Positions 39,047 to 46,629 of a DNA stretch of 57,674 bases are shown here, in pieces. The translations under genes and the position numbers were made by a program. Below the pieces are notes generated by a model that was not told the DNA's origin, ran no database searches, and saw only the letters and a list, made by a program, of their open reading frames with translations. The stretch is from the IMG/VR virus record IMGVR_UViG_3300023198_000698, positions 1 through 57,674 of that record. One strand, 5' to 3'. This DNA comes from a virus. The stretch's first letter is position 1. Each line of letters begins with the position of its first letter.

Positions 39047-39658
39047 TTATCTGTTTCGTTCGTCTTCCTTGGTGGTTTGGTCCTGTAAAATCGGTTCGCG
39101 GCCGCCGTAGCGGTAAACCAAGGCTCGGATGAAGCTCTCCTTCTTCTGCTGCAGGACCTCGGACTTGAATTGTCCGCAGTATCCTTGACGGTCGACATGG
39201 CTCCCGTCCTTGAACATATAACACCATGCGCCAGGGTGGTAGGTCGGCGTCCCGGGCTTCTGGACGTGATCGCAGGCATGGCAGATGCCGTGCCCAACGG
39301 CGGTCGATGCGTAGTGCTCCTTCTCCATGTCGTCCTTGCAGCCGTCGCAGATCCCTTGAGTCTCCCCGGGTGGCAGCTTGGCCCCCGGGAAACACCATGA
39401 GCAGCGGCAGTCTACGACCTCAAAGTCTGCTCCGTCGCTGGCTTCGCATAGCCGGCGCCAAGCGTCCCCGACGTCGATCTGGGTCGTGGTGCCCTCTTCG
39501 AGGTTGCGCTCGACCCAGTCCATCGCGAGATCGGTCAGGTCCGACCGGACGGTCCGGAGGGTCATGATCGGCTGGTATTCGGCGTTCCCGTGTCGGTCGG
39601 TCGTGAGCCGGCGGATAGAGTAGGTCCGCCCGGGTCCCATTGATTGGCTAGCCTTCAT
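39047..39658 (-). CDS. Cysteine-rich zinc-binding protein
   Basis: Residues 80-165 contain a series of CxxC and related pairs (CRCSWC, CDGCKDD, CHACDHV, CYMFKDGSHVDRQGYCGQF), enough for two or three zinc sites. The N-terminal 75 residues are a separate alpha/beta domain. Zinc-ribbon proteins of this kind in phages bind nucleic acids or host proteins, but the target is unknown. It overlaps the small gene upstream by 11 nt. Confidence 0.65.
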   Translation of the reverse strand: MKASQSMGPGRTYSIRRLTTDRHGNAEYQPIMTLRTVRSDLTDLAMDWVERNLEEGTTTQIDVGDAWRRLCEASDGADFEVVDCRCSWCFPGAKLPPGETQGICDGCKDDMEKEHYASTAVGHGICHACDHVQKPGTPTYHPGAWCYMFKDGSHVDRQGYCGQFKSEVLQQKKESFIRALVYRYGGREPILQDQTTKEDERNR

Positions 39659-39860
39659 GTTGTCCTTTCTGTCCGTTCATTATTGCTTGCATTGCCTTCT
39701 TGACCTTTGGGTCTTCCGGGTCCGCCTTCGCGGCGTCCAGGATGTGCATTCCTGCCGACATGTGCGCCCTGTATCTTGCGCCGTTGTCGAGTGTTTCATT
39801 TCTGGCGATAGCGTAGTCCATTCTCGCCATTTGTAAAGAGTGGGAAGCGGCTGGGTTCAT
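39648..39860 (-). CDS. Small helical protein, 70 residues
   Basis: A charged, helical protein (QMARMDYAIARNETLDNGARYRAHMSAGMHILDAA). It overlaps the next gene and is 7 nt after the previous one, so it belongs to the same transcript. No family is recognised. Confidence 0.55.
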   Translation of the reverse strand: MNPAASHSLQMARMDYAIARNETLDNGARYRAHMSAGMHILDAAKADPEDPKVKKAMQAIMNGQKGQHEG

Positions 39861-39867
39861 GGTTCCT

Positions 39868-40299
39868 TTATCCTGCGATCGCCTTCGCGAGCGCGATCGT
39901 TTCCGGGTCGTTGGTTACGTCTTCCGGGTTGTGCATCGTGGGTGATAACGTGACCTGCAGCGTTCCGGGTTTTACCCCGTAAGCTCCAGCCTTGGCGGCT
40001 AGGAACTGCCTGAGGTGATTGGCGGATCGGATCTCCTTCGACGTCTTGCCCAGGTCTTCGGTCCTGAAGACGATCCGGACCTTGTCCCAGGAGACGGTCA
40101 GGTTGAATGTCTGATCCGCGAGCGGGTCCCGCGGCTTCGGTGGCGCCGGCGCCTTGTAGCCGATCGCGTCCCGCGCCTGCTCCAGTGCCTTCGGGTCGTG
40201 CTGCTCCAGGAAGGCGCGGGTGTGCGGCGTGAGGATCAGGACCTCGATCGCCTTCTTCATCTTCCGGCGTTGTGCTTCTCTTGCTTCGGTGGTTTTCAT
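39868..40299 (-). CDS. Hypothetical protein with a strand-rich C-terminal domain
   Basis: The first 40 residues are a basic helix, followed by a Pro-rich linker and a compact domain (QTFNLTVSWDKVRIVFRTEDLG, ANHLRQFLAAKAGAYG, TLQVTLSP). The 143-residue product is not recognised. A short gap precedes it, without a visible sigma-28-like element. Confidence 0.6.
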   Translation of the reverse strand: MKTTEAREAQRRKMKKAIEVLILTPHTRAFLEQHDPKALEQARDAIGYKAPAPPKPRDPLADQTFNLTVSWDKVRIVFRTEDLGKTSKEIRSANHLRQFLAAKAGAYGVKPGTLQVTLSPTMHNPEDVTNDPETIALAKAIAG

Positions 40300-40336
40300 G
40301 ATCTGATATTGGTTGAGTGTTTTCGTTTGATTCGGT

Positions 40337-40975
40337 TTAGCTTCGGCCTTCTTCGCGGACTAGCCGACCGTATTCGGTCAGGTGCCAATGCTTGGAGGTT
40401 AGCCGGATGCGGGGGATCTGGTGAAGGCTGACAGGTTTTTTGTCGCCTTCCACTAGGTAAGCCTTCCACGTTCCGCGGGTTGAGTGGTTGTAGGTGACTC
40501 GGGTGTAAAGTCTCGCGCCGTCGTGTCGGGTGGCTTCGTGCATGTAAGTGTAGCGGCCGAGGCTGGCGCTCTGCTCGGCGGTCAGGTCTACGTTCGGCGC
40601 GTCTTTGAGCGCGAGCCGCTGCTTCTCATGGGGGACCGCGGCCGGCCGCTTGACTGAGTTGCACTCAATTACGACTTCCACATGGGAGATTACGAGGCCC
40701 TTAAACGCATTGGCGGCGGTCTCTTCGAACCACATGGCTCCGGGTTGGAAGGTCTTCAGGCCCTCGATCACGGCGTCCACAGTGGCGGCTGCGGCGATGT
40801 CGTGGCAGATCTGGACGAAGGCCGCATTCTCCGGATGCTTGGCGGCGTCGTTCGTGAAGGTATCCTGGAGGGCGCCGTTCGCGGCTTGGAAAGCCTTCAG
40901 GAGGGCCATATTCCCGCGGTGTCCGTGGGTGGCGAGTGTTTCGACTGCTTGCTTCAGGTATTGTGTGCTATTCAT
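40337..40975 (-). CDS. Hypothetical protein driven by promoter site B
   Basis: The 212-residue protein has a helical N-terminal half (NMALLKAFQAANGALQDTF, AFVQICHDIAAAATVDAVIEG) and a second half of mixed structure ending in a winged-helix-like segment (SLHQIPRIRLTSKHWHLTEYGRL). Its leader contains the CGGAGAAAAAGATCATG-type sequence shared by several genes of this region, and a sigma-28-like promoter lies about 50 bp upstream. Function is unknown. Confidence 0.65.
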   Translation of the reverse strand: MNSTQYLKQAVETLATHGHRGNMALLKAFQAANGALQDTFTNDAAKHPENAAFVQICHDIAAAATVDAVIEGLKTFQPGAMWFEETAANAFKGLVISHVEVVIECNSVKRPAAVPHEKQRLALKDAPNVDLTAEQSASLGRYTYMHEATRHDGARLYTRVTYNHSTRGTWKAYLVEGDKKPVSLHQIPRIRLTSKHWHLTEYGRLVREEGRS

Positions 40976-41023
40976 GATCTTTTTCTCCGTCGTTCGTTTG
41001 TTTCGTTTTCCGTCTCTGGTTTA

Positions 41024-41050
41024 CTATCGGCAGATCCCGGCAGGACTTTA
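41024..41050 (-). promoter_or_regulatory. Sigma-28-like promoter, site B
   Basis: Minus-strand reading: TAAA, 15 nt, GCCGATAG. The TAAA includes the stop codon of the upstream gene. The downstream sequence AAACCAGAGACGG resembles the start regions of sites C, J, K and L. It would transcribe the 212-residue gene. Confidence 0.7.
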
Positions 41051-41311
41051 GTCGGCCGGCGTCCAGTGTTGGAGCTTCATCCCGCGGTAGGCGATCCCGT
41101 AGGCTCGGCGGATGCCTTCCCGGTGTCCGACGCGGAGCGTGATGTCCGTCGCCTCGAGCTCCTCTTTCAGGGATGCCAGGACATGCTCCAGGACTTGCGC
41201 CGTGGTCCGCTGCTTCAGCTCGAAGATGGAAGCGTCCACCGTTCCGAGGCGAATCGCGAAGTGAAGCGCCTTCTCCCAGGGGGCTGAATTGTCTAAGTCT
41301 ATTCGTTTCAT
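41048..41311 (-). CDS. Hypothetical protein, 87 residues
   Basis: A small alpha/beta protein (KALHFAIRLGTVDASIFELKQRTTAQVLEHVLASL, ATDITLRVGHREGIRRAYG). The leader CGGAGACAAGATCATG is shared with five other genes of the region. The stop codon is embedded in promoter site B. Function is unknown. Confidence 0.6.
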   Translation of the reverse strand: MKRIDLDNSAPWEKALHFAIRLGTVDASIFELKQRTTAQVLEHVLASLKEELEATDITLRVGHREGIRRAYGIAYRGMKLQHWTPAD

Positions 41312-41327
41312 GATCTTGTCTCCGTGG

Positions 41328-41639
41328 TTATTCGGCTGTCAGGCCGAGGTTTTCGTCTTCCCATCCGTTCGCGATCGCGTCAACCATGCTGCAGAGGTGG
41401 CTGTTCAGAGCTGATTTGGCTGCGTCCGCGTTGTAAAATCTAGTTGCGTTGTAGCTCGGTCCCGGCTTCGTGATCGGCGCGGTCCTCATGATCGCCGCCC
41501 GGACCTTCCGGACCTGCGGCAGGGTGACCCCGTGAGCCTCGGCGGTGAGGCCGATCATCTGCCGGTCTTCGATCCCGCCTTCGACGAGATCCTTCGCGAT
41601 CGCCGCCGCCTTCGTCCGATTCATTGTCTTCGCTCTCAT
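41328..41639 (-). CDS. Hypothetical protein, 103 residues, with a possible helix-turn-helix
   Basis: Residues 5-55 are helical with a segment (RQMIGLTAEAHGVTLPQVRKVRAAI) resembling a helix-turn-helix, suggesting DNA or RNA binding. The C-terminal part has a helix (AAKSALNSHLCSMVDAIAN) and an acidic end. A GAGG ribosome site precedes the ATG. It could be a regulator of the accessory genes, but this is inferred. Confidence 0.6.
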   Translation of the reverse strand: MRAKTMNRTKAAAIAKDLVEGGIEDRQMIGLTAEAHGVTLPQVRKVRAAIMRTAPITKPGPSYNATRFYNADAAKSALNSHLCSMVDAIANGWEDENLGLTAE

Positions 41640-41650
41640 GGGGGCCTCGG

Positions 41651-41752
41651 TTACAGGATCGCCAGGACAACGAAGCCGATCCCGATGATCGTTCCGATGA
41701 TTAGGGTCAGATTCGCCTTCGCGGCTTCGAGCAGGTCTTCGGTTCGGTTCAT
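41651..41752 (-). CDS. Membrane micropeptide, 33 residues
   Basis: After a short polar start (NRTEDLLEAAKANL) the sequence is a single hydrophobic helix (LIIGTIIGIGFVVLAIL) to the end. It has its own sigma-28-like promoter (site C), which argues that it is a real gene in spite of its size. Inner-membrane location is expected. Role unknown. Confidence 0.6.
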   Translation of the reverse strand: MNRTEDLLEAAKANLTLIIGTIIGIGFVVLAIL

Positions 41753-41797
41753 GTCGTTCTTTCGGTTCGGTCGTTTCGTTATCCGTCTCTGGTTATG

Positions 41798-41824
41798 TTA
41801 TCGGCAGGCCGGCGGGGAACTTTA
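41798..41824 (-). promoter_or_regulatory. Sigma-28-like promoter, site C
   Basis: Minus-strand reading: TAAA, 15 nt, GCCGATAA, an exact consensus match, preceded by GC as in sites A, D, E and F. It lies in the gap upstream of the 33-residue membrane peptide gene. Confidence 0.75.
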
Positions 41825-41845
41825 GCCCCCGCCTGCCGTTTTTCT

Positions 41846-42061
41846 TTACCGGACCCCGATCCATTCGTAGGTGGCCAGATCCATGTCGCGGAGGACGTCG
41901 TAGCTCGGGACGATCGCTACGTTCCCGGCCTCGACTTGGGAGGCGAGGAAGAGGACGAGGGCGGTCGCTCGGGGACCTTGGCAGGCGCCGACATGGCGCT
42001 GGAGGCGTTCGAGGCTGATAAAGGGATGCTTCTTGATGGTCGCGATGATTTTTGCGTTCAT
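41846..42061 (-). CDS. Hypothetical helix-turn-helix-like protein, 71 residues
   Basis: The chosen start ATG has the CGGAGACAAGATC leader immediately before it. The open frame also extends to a GTG 12 codons upstream that coincides with the predicted transcription start. The product (IIATIKKHPFISLERLQRHVGACQGPRATALVLFL) looks like a short winged-helix domain. A regulatory role is possible. Driven by site D. Confidence 0.6.
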   Translation of the reverse strand: MNAKIIATIKKHPFISLERLQRHVGACQGPRATALVLFLASQVEAGNVAIVPSYDVLRDMDLATYEWIGVR

Positions 42062-42104
42062 GATCTTGTCTCCGGTTTTTTCGTTGTTCTCGTTCACACC
42101 TATA

Positions 42105-42131
42105 ATATCGGCAGGACCGCTGGGAACTTTA
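42105..42131 (-). promoter_or_regulatory. Sigma-28-like promoter, site D
   Basis: Minus-strand reading: TAAA, 15 nt, GCCGATAT. Seven bases after the -10 box comes GTGAACGAGAAC, the initial transcribed sequence shared in form with sites E, F and I. It drives the 71-residue gene. Confidence 0.72.
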
Positions 42132-42157
42132 GCGTCCCCGCAGGTCCTTGATTTGTA

Positions 42158-42340
42158 TCAGCTTAGCTCGCGAGCTTTGAGGGTGACGGGGCCGTCTTGG
42201 CGGTCGTATCCGGATCGTTCCAGGTCGCGGCGAGCGAGCTTGACGGCGTCGGCCTTGGTGGCGGCTTCGTATTCGTCCACGCTCGGCTGCTCATGGAGGG
42301 CGGGGAACTTCGCGGTGATCGTGACTTCGTAGCGTTTCAT
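42158..42340 (-). CDS. Hypothetical protein, 60 residues
   Basis: The ATG has an AGGAAA ribosome site close by; a GTG 12 codons upstream lies at the predicted transcription start of site E. The product has a ferredoxin-like strand-helix pattern (RYEVTITAKFPAL, EYEAATKADAVKLARRDLE). No family is recognised. Confidence 0.6.
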   Translation of the reverse strand: MKRYEVTITAKFPALHEQPSVDEYEAATKADAVKLARRDLERSGYDRQDGPVTLKARELS

Positions 42341-42383
42341 CTGTTTTCCTTCGGTTTTTTCGATTGTTCCGTTCACGCTTATA

Positions 42384-42410
42384 CTATCGGCAGATCCGCG
42401 GGAGACTTTA
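42384..42410 (-). promoter_or_regulatory. Sigma-28-like promoter, site E
   Basis: Minus-strand reading: TAAA, 15 nt, GCCGATAG, followed after seven bases by GTGAACGGAAC. The full context GCTAAAGTCTCCC matches sites C, D and F. It drives the 60-residue gene. Confidence 0.72.
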
Positions 42411-42442
42411 GCGCCTCCCGCAGGCCCCTGCCTTTGAAGATC

Positions 42443-42655
42443 TTAGGCGGCTTCGCCGGCCAGCGTCCCGGCTTCCTCGGCGTTCCGCAGGTAGGCGCGG
42501 ATGTCGGAGATGTTCACATATCCGTCGAGGCGGTCGCCGCATCGGAATTTAGAGCTTGCGAGGTGGCTGCGGAGGTCGTCGAGGCCCTGCTTCACGGCGG
42601 CGAGTTCTTTTTTGGCGGCGGCGGCTTCGAGCTGGAGGCGTTTGATGTAGTTCAT
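42443..42655 (-). CDS. Small coiled-coil protein, 70 residues
   Basis: Residues 1-35 form a charged helix (IKRLQLEAAAAKKELAAVKQGLDDL), and the C-terminal half contains a short domain (DGYVNISDIRAYLRNAEEAG). The start has GGAAACAAG upstream; a GTG 14 codons earlier again coincides with the predicted transcript start (site F). Function is unknown. Confidence 0.6.
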   Translation of the reverse strand: MNYIKRLQLEAAAAKKELAAVKQGLDDLRSHLASSKFRCGDRLDGYVNISDIRAYLRNAEEAGTLAGEAA

Positions 42656-42704
42656 CTTGTTTCCTTCGGTCTTCGGTGTTTCGTTTATTCCGTTCACACC
42701 TATA

Positions 42705-42731
42705 CCATCGGAAGAACTCCGCGGAACTTTA
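42705..42731 (-). promoter_or_regulatory. Sigma-28-like promoter, site F
   Basis: Minus-strand reading: TAAA, 15 nt, TCCGATGG. The -10 box carries two substitutions, but the spacing, the GCTAAAGTTCC context and the following GTGAACGGAA are conserved. It drives the 70-residue coiled-coil gene. Confidence 0.55.
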
Positions 42732-42739
42732 GCCTGATT

Positions 42740-44143
42740 TTAATCTTCTCGGAAGTGCTTCTGCCAGAGGCGTCCCAGGACCTCGATCGCGAGGCTCCCC
42801 TGCTTCGCCTTGCCTTCTCCGTCGATCAGCCGGCCGGCGAGGGCGCCCTTGGCCAGGACGCAGCGGTCGACCTCCTCGTCCACGGAGAACATCCGCGGCC
42901 ATATCGCCGTCACTGGATTGAATTGTCCTGCTCGGTGGGCGCGGTCCTCCGCCTGCTCGGCGTCCGCCAGGGTCCAGGGGCGATCGACAAGGATGATGTA
43001 GGACGCCCGGGTGAGGTTCAGGCCGACGCCGCCGGCGTAGGTGAAGGAGACCGCCTTCGATGCGCCATCCTGGAAGCCGTCCACGATCTCCTGCCGGCGC
43101 TTCTTGGTGGTCTCCCCGGTGAAGATCGGGACGCGGAGGCTGGCGCCGATCGTCTCCGCGGTCTCGATGTAGGCCGAGAACAGAAGGACGGAGTGTCCTT
43201 GCCCGATCAGGTCTTGAGCCAGGGTGACGACGTGCGGGACCTTCCAGGCCGAGCAGAGCATCCGGGTTTGCGAGAGCGCGGTGATCGCCAGGGTCCCCGG
43301 GTCTCCGCCTTCCTCCGCCTTCTCTCTGGCGTCGTCGATCGCCCGGGAGAGTGCTCGCCTGTAGTCCACCGCCTCCTCTTGGCTCGGCTCGATCTCTAGG
43401 ATCTGGCGCGTCTTCGGTGGCAGGTCCAGGCAATCCTTCTTCAGCCGGCGGATCGTAAACGGCGCCATGATGCCGTGAAGCTCCTCGATGTTTGTCGCTC
43501 CGGAGTTCTCCCAGAAGTGAATCGTCTTCCCGGTTTTCTTCTGAATCTTCCGCAGGTGGCCGGCGCAATAACGCTTGTCGTAGTCGGTTGATCGGTCGGC
43601 GATCTCATGTCCGAGAGCGCGGAGGATCGGGAACAGCTCACGCGCTCTGCCGTTCCGGGTCGGTGTTCCGGAGACCGCGAAGACTGCGGCAGCATGTTTC
43701 GCCCAATCCAGGAACCGCTTCGTCCGGACGGACTTCATGGACTGGATCTGCTGGACTTCGTCCCCTACCAGAACGAACGGGAAGTCTCCGCCGAACATCT
43801 CGAACATCGGCTCCGGGATGCTGGCCCAGGAGAACGTCGAGACGCGGACCCCGACGATCCGGGCCTCTCGCTGCCAGTTCGTTGTCAGGCTCGCGGGACA
43901 CGCGACGAAGACGGGGAGGTTCATCCATCGCTGGATCTCCAAGCAAGCCAGCAGGACGGAGCGCGTCTTGCCGGTCCCCATCTCGGATGCGAGCAGGATT
44001 CGGCCGTCTCGGAGCATCTGCTCGGCGTCCTCGATCTGGTGGGCGAACGGCTTGGAGCCGTCCTTGAATTCGAAGCCGTGGAGGCCGGCGGTCTCGATCA
44101 GGTTCCAGCGGCTCCACTCTTTGCGGCGTTCTTCGAAGGTCAT
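42740..44143 (-). CDS. SNF2-type superfamily 2 helicase / DNA translocase
   Basis: The 467-residue protein has all core motifs: the Q-motif region (PFAHQIEDAEQ), motif I EMGTGKT (54-60), motif II GDEVQ (126-130), motif III SGTP (157-160), motif V AGGVGLNLTRA and motif VI QAEDRAHRAGQ. It would move along double-stranded DNA and remodel bound proteins. No nuclease or other domain is attached. The start overlaps the peptidase/VWA stop as ATGA and has a strong GGAGG ribosome site. Phage SNF2 proteins can act in replication, recombination or counter-defence. Confidence 0.9.
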   Translation of the reverse strand: MTFEERRKEWSRWNLIETAGLHGFEFKDGSKPFAHQIEDAEQMLRDGRILLASEMGTGKTRSVLLACLEIQRWMNLPVFVACPASLTTNWQREARIVGVRVSTFSWASIPEPMFEMFGGDFPFVLVGDEVQQIQSMKSVRTKRFLDWAKHAAAVFAVSGTPTRNGRARELFPILRALGHEIADRSTDYDKRYCAGHLRKIQKKTGKTIHFWENSGATNIEELHGIMAPFTIRRLKKDCLDLPPKTRQILEIEPSQEEAVDYRRALSRAIDDAREKAEEGGDPGTLAITALSQTRMLCSAWKVPHVVTLAQDLIGQGHSVLLFSAYIETAETIGASLRVPIFTGETTKKRRQEIVDGFQDGASKAVSFTYAGGVGLNLTRASYIILVDRPWTLADAEQAEDRAHRAGQFNPVTAIWPRMFSVDEEVDRCVLAKGALAGRLIDGEGKAKQGSLAIEVLGRLWQKHFRED

Positions 44144-45546
44144 TCCACCGCCTCCAGGCAGGTCCCGAAGTTCGGCTTGCCGTAGCGCCAGTCGTGCTGC
44201 GCGGTCTTGACCCAGAAGCAAGGGACGCCAGGGTTCACGACGGCCGTCATGGGGAGATACATGTCCGAGATCACGATCACCCAGGCCCACTCTTTCGCGC
44301 CGGCTTGGTAGCCGATCTGAGTCAGGGCGGGATTCAGGTCCGTCCCGCCGCGTCCATACCATTCGGTCGGGACCTTGATCGGGAAGTCCGCCGCGGTGAA
44401 CTTCTTCTCTTCGCCGACGATCCGCGTGTCGCACTGGATCAGACTGATCTCTGCGCCGGCGAATTCGCGGACGATCTCTTCGATCCGGGCGAGGGTGCTG
44501 TCCATCTCTTTCGCGGACATGCTACCGGACGTATCGACGAGGACGACGCCCTTCCCATTATTCCGATCGACGTTCGACGGCATGATCACGTCCGAGCGCC
44601 AGGAGGACTTCCGGTTCGCCCGGGAGTAGCTCTGGCCATCGTCGCCGAGTTCCTGCATGAGGTTCTTCAGGTGGTGGAACCACTGGACGCGGTTCTTGGA
44701 GGCGAGCGCCTGCTGCATTTGCTTGGCCCAACCGGGCGAATTGCCGGCCATCTCCGCCGCCAGGATACCCTCGGAGACGATCTCTTCCCAGGTCTGCTCC
44801 GCCTGCTGGACTTCCTCAGGCTTGACTTCGAGGACTTCGCCGACGTCGCCTTCTCCCGCGGTGGCCGGATCGAAGGTCTTTTCGCCTTTGTTTTCGCCCT
44901 GCTCGCTGCCGGGATTCGATTCTCCGCCACTTTGATCGGGTGAGCTGCTAGATCCATCGTCTTTTTGATCGGGATCGCTCTCCGTCGATTCTCCGGACTC
45001 TCCGGGATAGCCGTCTTTATCGTCGAGCTGATCGCCTTCGCCCTGCTCGCCGGCGTCCGATTTGTCCTCTGACTTGTCTTCCGACTTGTCCTGCTCCTGC
45101 TGGCTCTTCTGGAGTTCCTTCAGGTAGAATTCGGCGTCCTTGTTGATCGGCAGCTCGGCGAACGATCCCATCCCCGGGAAGCATCCCAGAGCGCGGAGGC
45201 GATCAGGGCAGCGGCCCTGTATCAGCCAGTTAGCGGCGAGGTCGAAAGCTTGGTTCCGGATCTCCTTGTCGGCGCCGAGGCATCGGAAGTGATGGCCGAG
45301 GAAAACATGAGCGGCTTCGTGAAGGACGACCCAAGCGGCTTCTTCGTTCGTCATCCAGTCCACGAAGGAGCGGTTCCAGAACAGCTCTCCGCCGTTCGTC
45401 GTCATCGTGTCGGTGATCTTGTTGTCTTCGCGGACCGTCCACTGGGCGCGGACAGAGGTGAAGCAGGGGAAGTCTTCGATCAGGCGGTCGAGCGCCCGGG
45501 TGATCTTCGTCTCTGCCTTCGTGATCGTGATTTTGTTTCCGTTCAT
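44140..45546 (-). CDS. Metallopeptidase-like and VWA-domain protein (DUF2201/COG3864-type), partner of the MoxR ATPase
   Basis: Residues 1-125 form a zincin-like domain with VVLHEAAHVFLGHH (HEAAH at 76-80). Residues 150-260 are an acidic, disordered linker (DKSEDKSEDKS and similar). Residues 330-468 form a von Willebrand A domain with an intact MIDAS (VLVDTSGSMS, Thr/Asp in GGTDLNPAL). This architecture is that of bacterial proteins paired with MoxR-type AAA+ ATPases, and is CobT-like in phage annotations. The start ATG sits exactly at the predicted transcription start of site G with no ribosome site, so translation may be leaderless. The SNF2 gene is coupled downstream. Confidence 0.85.
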   Translation of the reverse strand: MNGNKITITKAETKITRALDRLIEDFPCFTSVRAQWTVREDNKITDTMTTNGGELFWNRSFVDWMTNEEAAWVVLHEAAHVFLGHHFRCLGADKEIRNQAFDLAANWLIQGRCPDRLRALGCFPGMGSFAELPINKDAEFYLKELQKSQQEQDKSEDKSEDKSDAGEQGEGDQLDDKDGYPGESGESTESDPDQKDDGSSSSPDQSGGESNPGSEQGENKGEKTFDPATAGEGDVGEVLEVKPEEVQQAEQTWEEIVSEGILAAEMAGNSPGWAKQMQQALASKNRVQWFHHLKNLMQELGDDGQSYSRANRKSSWRSDVIMPSNVDRNNGKGVVLVDTSGSMSAKEMDSTLARIEEIVREFAGAEISLIQCDTRIVGEEKKFTAADFPIKVPTEWYGRGGTDLNPALTQIGYQAGAKEWAWVIVISDMYLPMTAVVNPGVPCFWVKTAQHDWRYGKPNFGTCLEAVE

Positions 45547-45553
45547 GGTAGTA

Positions 45554-45580
45554 ATATCGGCGCGGCAGCGGAAAACTTCA
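45554..45580 (-). promoter_or_regulatory. Sigma-28-like promoter, site G
   Basis: Minus-strand reading: TGAA, 15 nt, GCCGATAT. Seven bases after the -10 box stands ATGAACGGAAAC, where the ATG is the start codon of the peptidase/VWA gene. This implies a leaderless or nearly leaderless transcript. Confidence 0.65.
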
Positions 45581-45588
45581 CCTTTTAT

Positions 45589-45618
45589 TGTCAGAAATTT
45601 GTGCCTCTTTTTCTGACA
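45589..45618 (-). promoter_or_regulatory. Dyad upstream of promoter site G
   Basis: TGTCAGAAA and TTTCTGACA form a 9-bp perfect inverted repeat with a 12-nt spacer. It lies just upstream of promoter site G and after the stop codon of the 117-residue gene. It is AT-richer than terminators in this genome and has no U-run, so an operator is favoured over a terminator. Confidence 0.45.
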
Positions 45619-45626
45619 TTGAGTGT

Positions 45627-45980
45627 CTACTTTTTGGACAGCTCTCGGAGCGCGGCTTCTAGCTGGTTCACCGCCTCGGACAGGGTCCCGGGCAGCGCCT
45701 GAGAATGCCGGCGTCCGGATCGCGGCGGCGGGATCTCCATCTCGATCGTCTCGATCGCCGACCTGATCAGACCCTCGGCGGTGGGCGGCGGGGTGGTGAT
45801 GTGGCTCGCGACCCAAGCCTTGCAGTCCCGGAGCGTCGTCCGGTCATGCAGCGGCTTGCATTCGGCGCCCTGGAAAACTGCGTAGCAACGGACATGGTCG
45901 TCGCTCAGATTCACGATGCAGATGTCCGGATAGGCCGACGACCTCCAAGCGGTCGGGGTAGTCTTTTTCCATGTTGCCAT
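45627..45980 (-). CDS. Hypothetical protein, 117 residues
   Basis: The N-terminal half is alpha/beta (TAWRSSAYPDICIVNLSDDHVRCYAVFQG), followed by a proline/arginine linker and a helical C-terminus (SEAVNQLEAALRELSKK). The start overlaps the preceding stop as TAATG. It lies between two genes of the MoxR/VWA cluster. Function is unknown. Confidence 0.6.
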   Translation of the reverse strand: MATWKKTTPTAWRSSAYPDICIVNLSDDHVRCYAVFQGAECKPLHDRTTLRDCKAWVASHITTPPPTAEGLIRSAIETIEMEIPPPRSGRRHSQALPGTLSEAVNQLEAALRELSKK

Positions 45981-46564
45981 TATTCGGCCTCCTGGACTTC
46001 GCGGATCGCCTTCAGGACCTTCGCGAGGTTCTTGTTGTTCACTTGGACGGAGACGATCGACTCGCCAGACGTCGGCTGCATGTCAACCTTGACCGCGTGA
46101 GCCGGGAAGAAGACGGAGTCGCCCCTGTTCTCGGTGTCCGCGATCTCCGGGAAGACTTTCCCGATGATCGCCGTCCGCTCTCGGAGGCGGAAGCTGGCCT
46201 GCTTCTCCAGGGTCTCCCGGTTGTGCATGTCGAGGGTCAAGCGGTCGAAGTTCTGGGCGAACTCTCTGGCGATCTTGAATGTCTTTTCGTCTGTAACCTT
46301 CCGGATCTTGCGGAGACCTCCGCGGCCGTAGCTCTTGCGCCATTCGATCTCTGCGGTGTCGCTGATGTGGTTCCAGCGGACGGCGATCAGCTCGCGGACA
46401 TGGCGACCGAAGGAGCCGCTCTTCTCCAGGGTGACGAAGCCCCGGGGGATCTTGGTCCCTTTGTTAGCGATCATCTCGGGCTGGCCGGACGGCATGTAGC
46501 CTTTAACGGTGTTCGCGATCTGGTCGATGATGCTGTTCACTGTTTTGATCTGGTCTAGGTTCAT
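45980..46564 (-). CDS. Hypothetical protein of the MoxR/VWA cluster
   Basis: The 194-residue protein begins with a helix (LDQIKTVNSIIDQIANTVKGYM), then a strand-rich middle (ELIAVRWNHISDTAEIEWRK) and a charged end (NLAKVLKAIREVQEAE). The chosen start is the internal ATG before NLDQIK; upstream open frame lies in the hairpin and the next gene's shadow. It is probably co-transcribed with the DUF3150-like gene. No family is recognised. Confidence 0.65.
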   Translation of the reverse strand: MNLDQIKTVNSIIDQIANTVKGYMPSGQPEMIANKGTKIPRGFVTLEKSGSFGRHVRELIAVRWNHISDTAEIEWRKSYGRGGLRKIRKVTDEKTFKIAREFAQNFDRLTLDMHNRETLEKQASFRLRERTAIIGKVFPEIADTENRGDSVFFPAHAVKVDMQPTSGESIVSVQVNNKNLAKVLKAIREVQEAE

Positions 46565-46584
46565 GGTCTTTTCTTTCTTGGTTG

Positions 46585-46615
46585 GGGAAGGGAGGCTTCC
46601 TTGCCTGCCCTTCCC
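46585..46615 (-). terminator. Hairpin between the DUF3150-like gene and its downstream neighbour
   Basis: GGGAAGGG and CCCTTCCC form an 8-bp stem around a 15-nt loop, 20 nt upstream of the next start codon. No U-run follows. It may attenuate transcription or protect mRNA ends. Confidence 0.45.
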
Positions 46616-46629
46616 GGGTTGGGCAGTTC

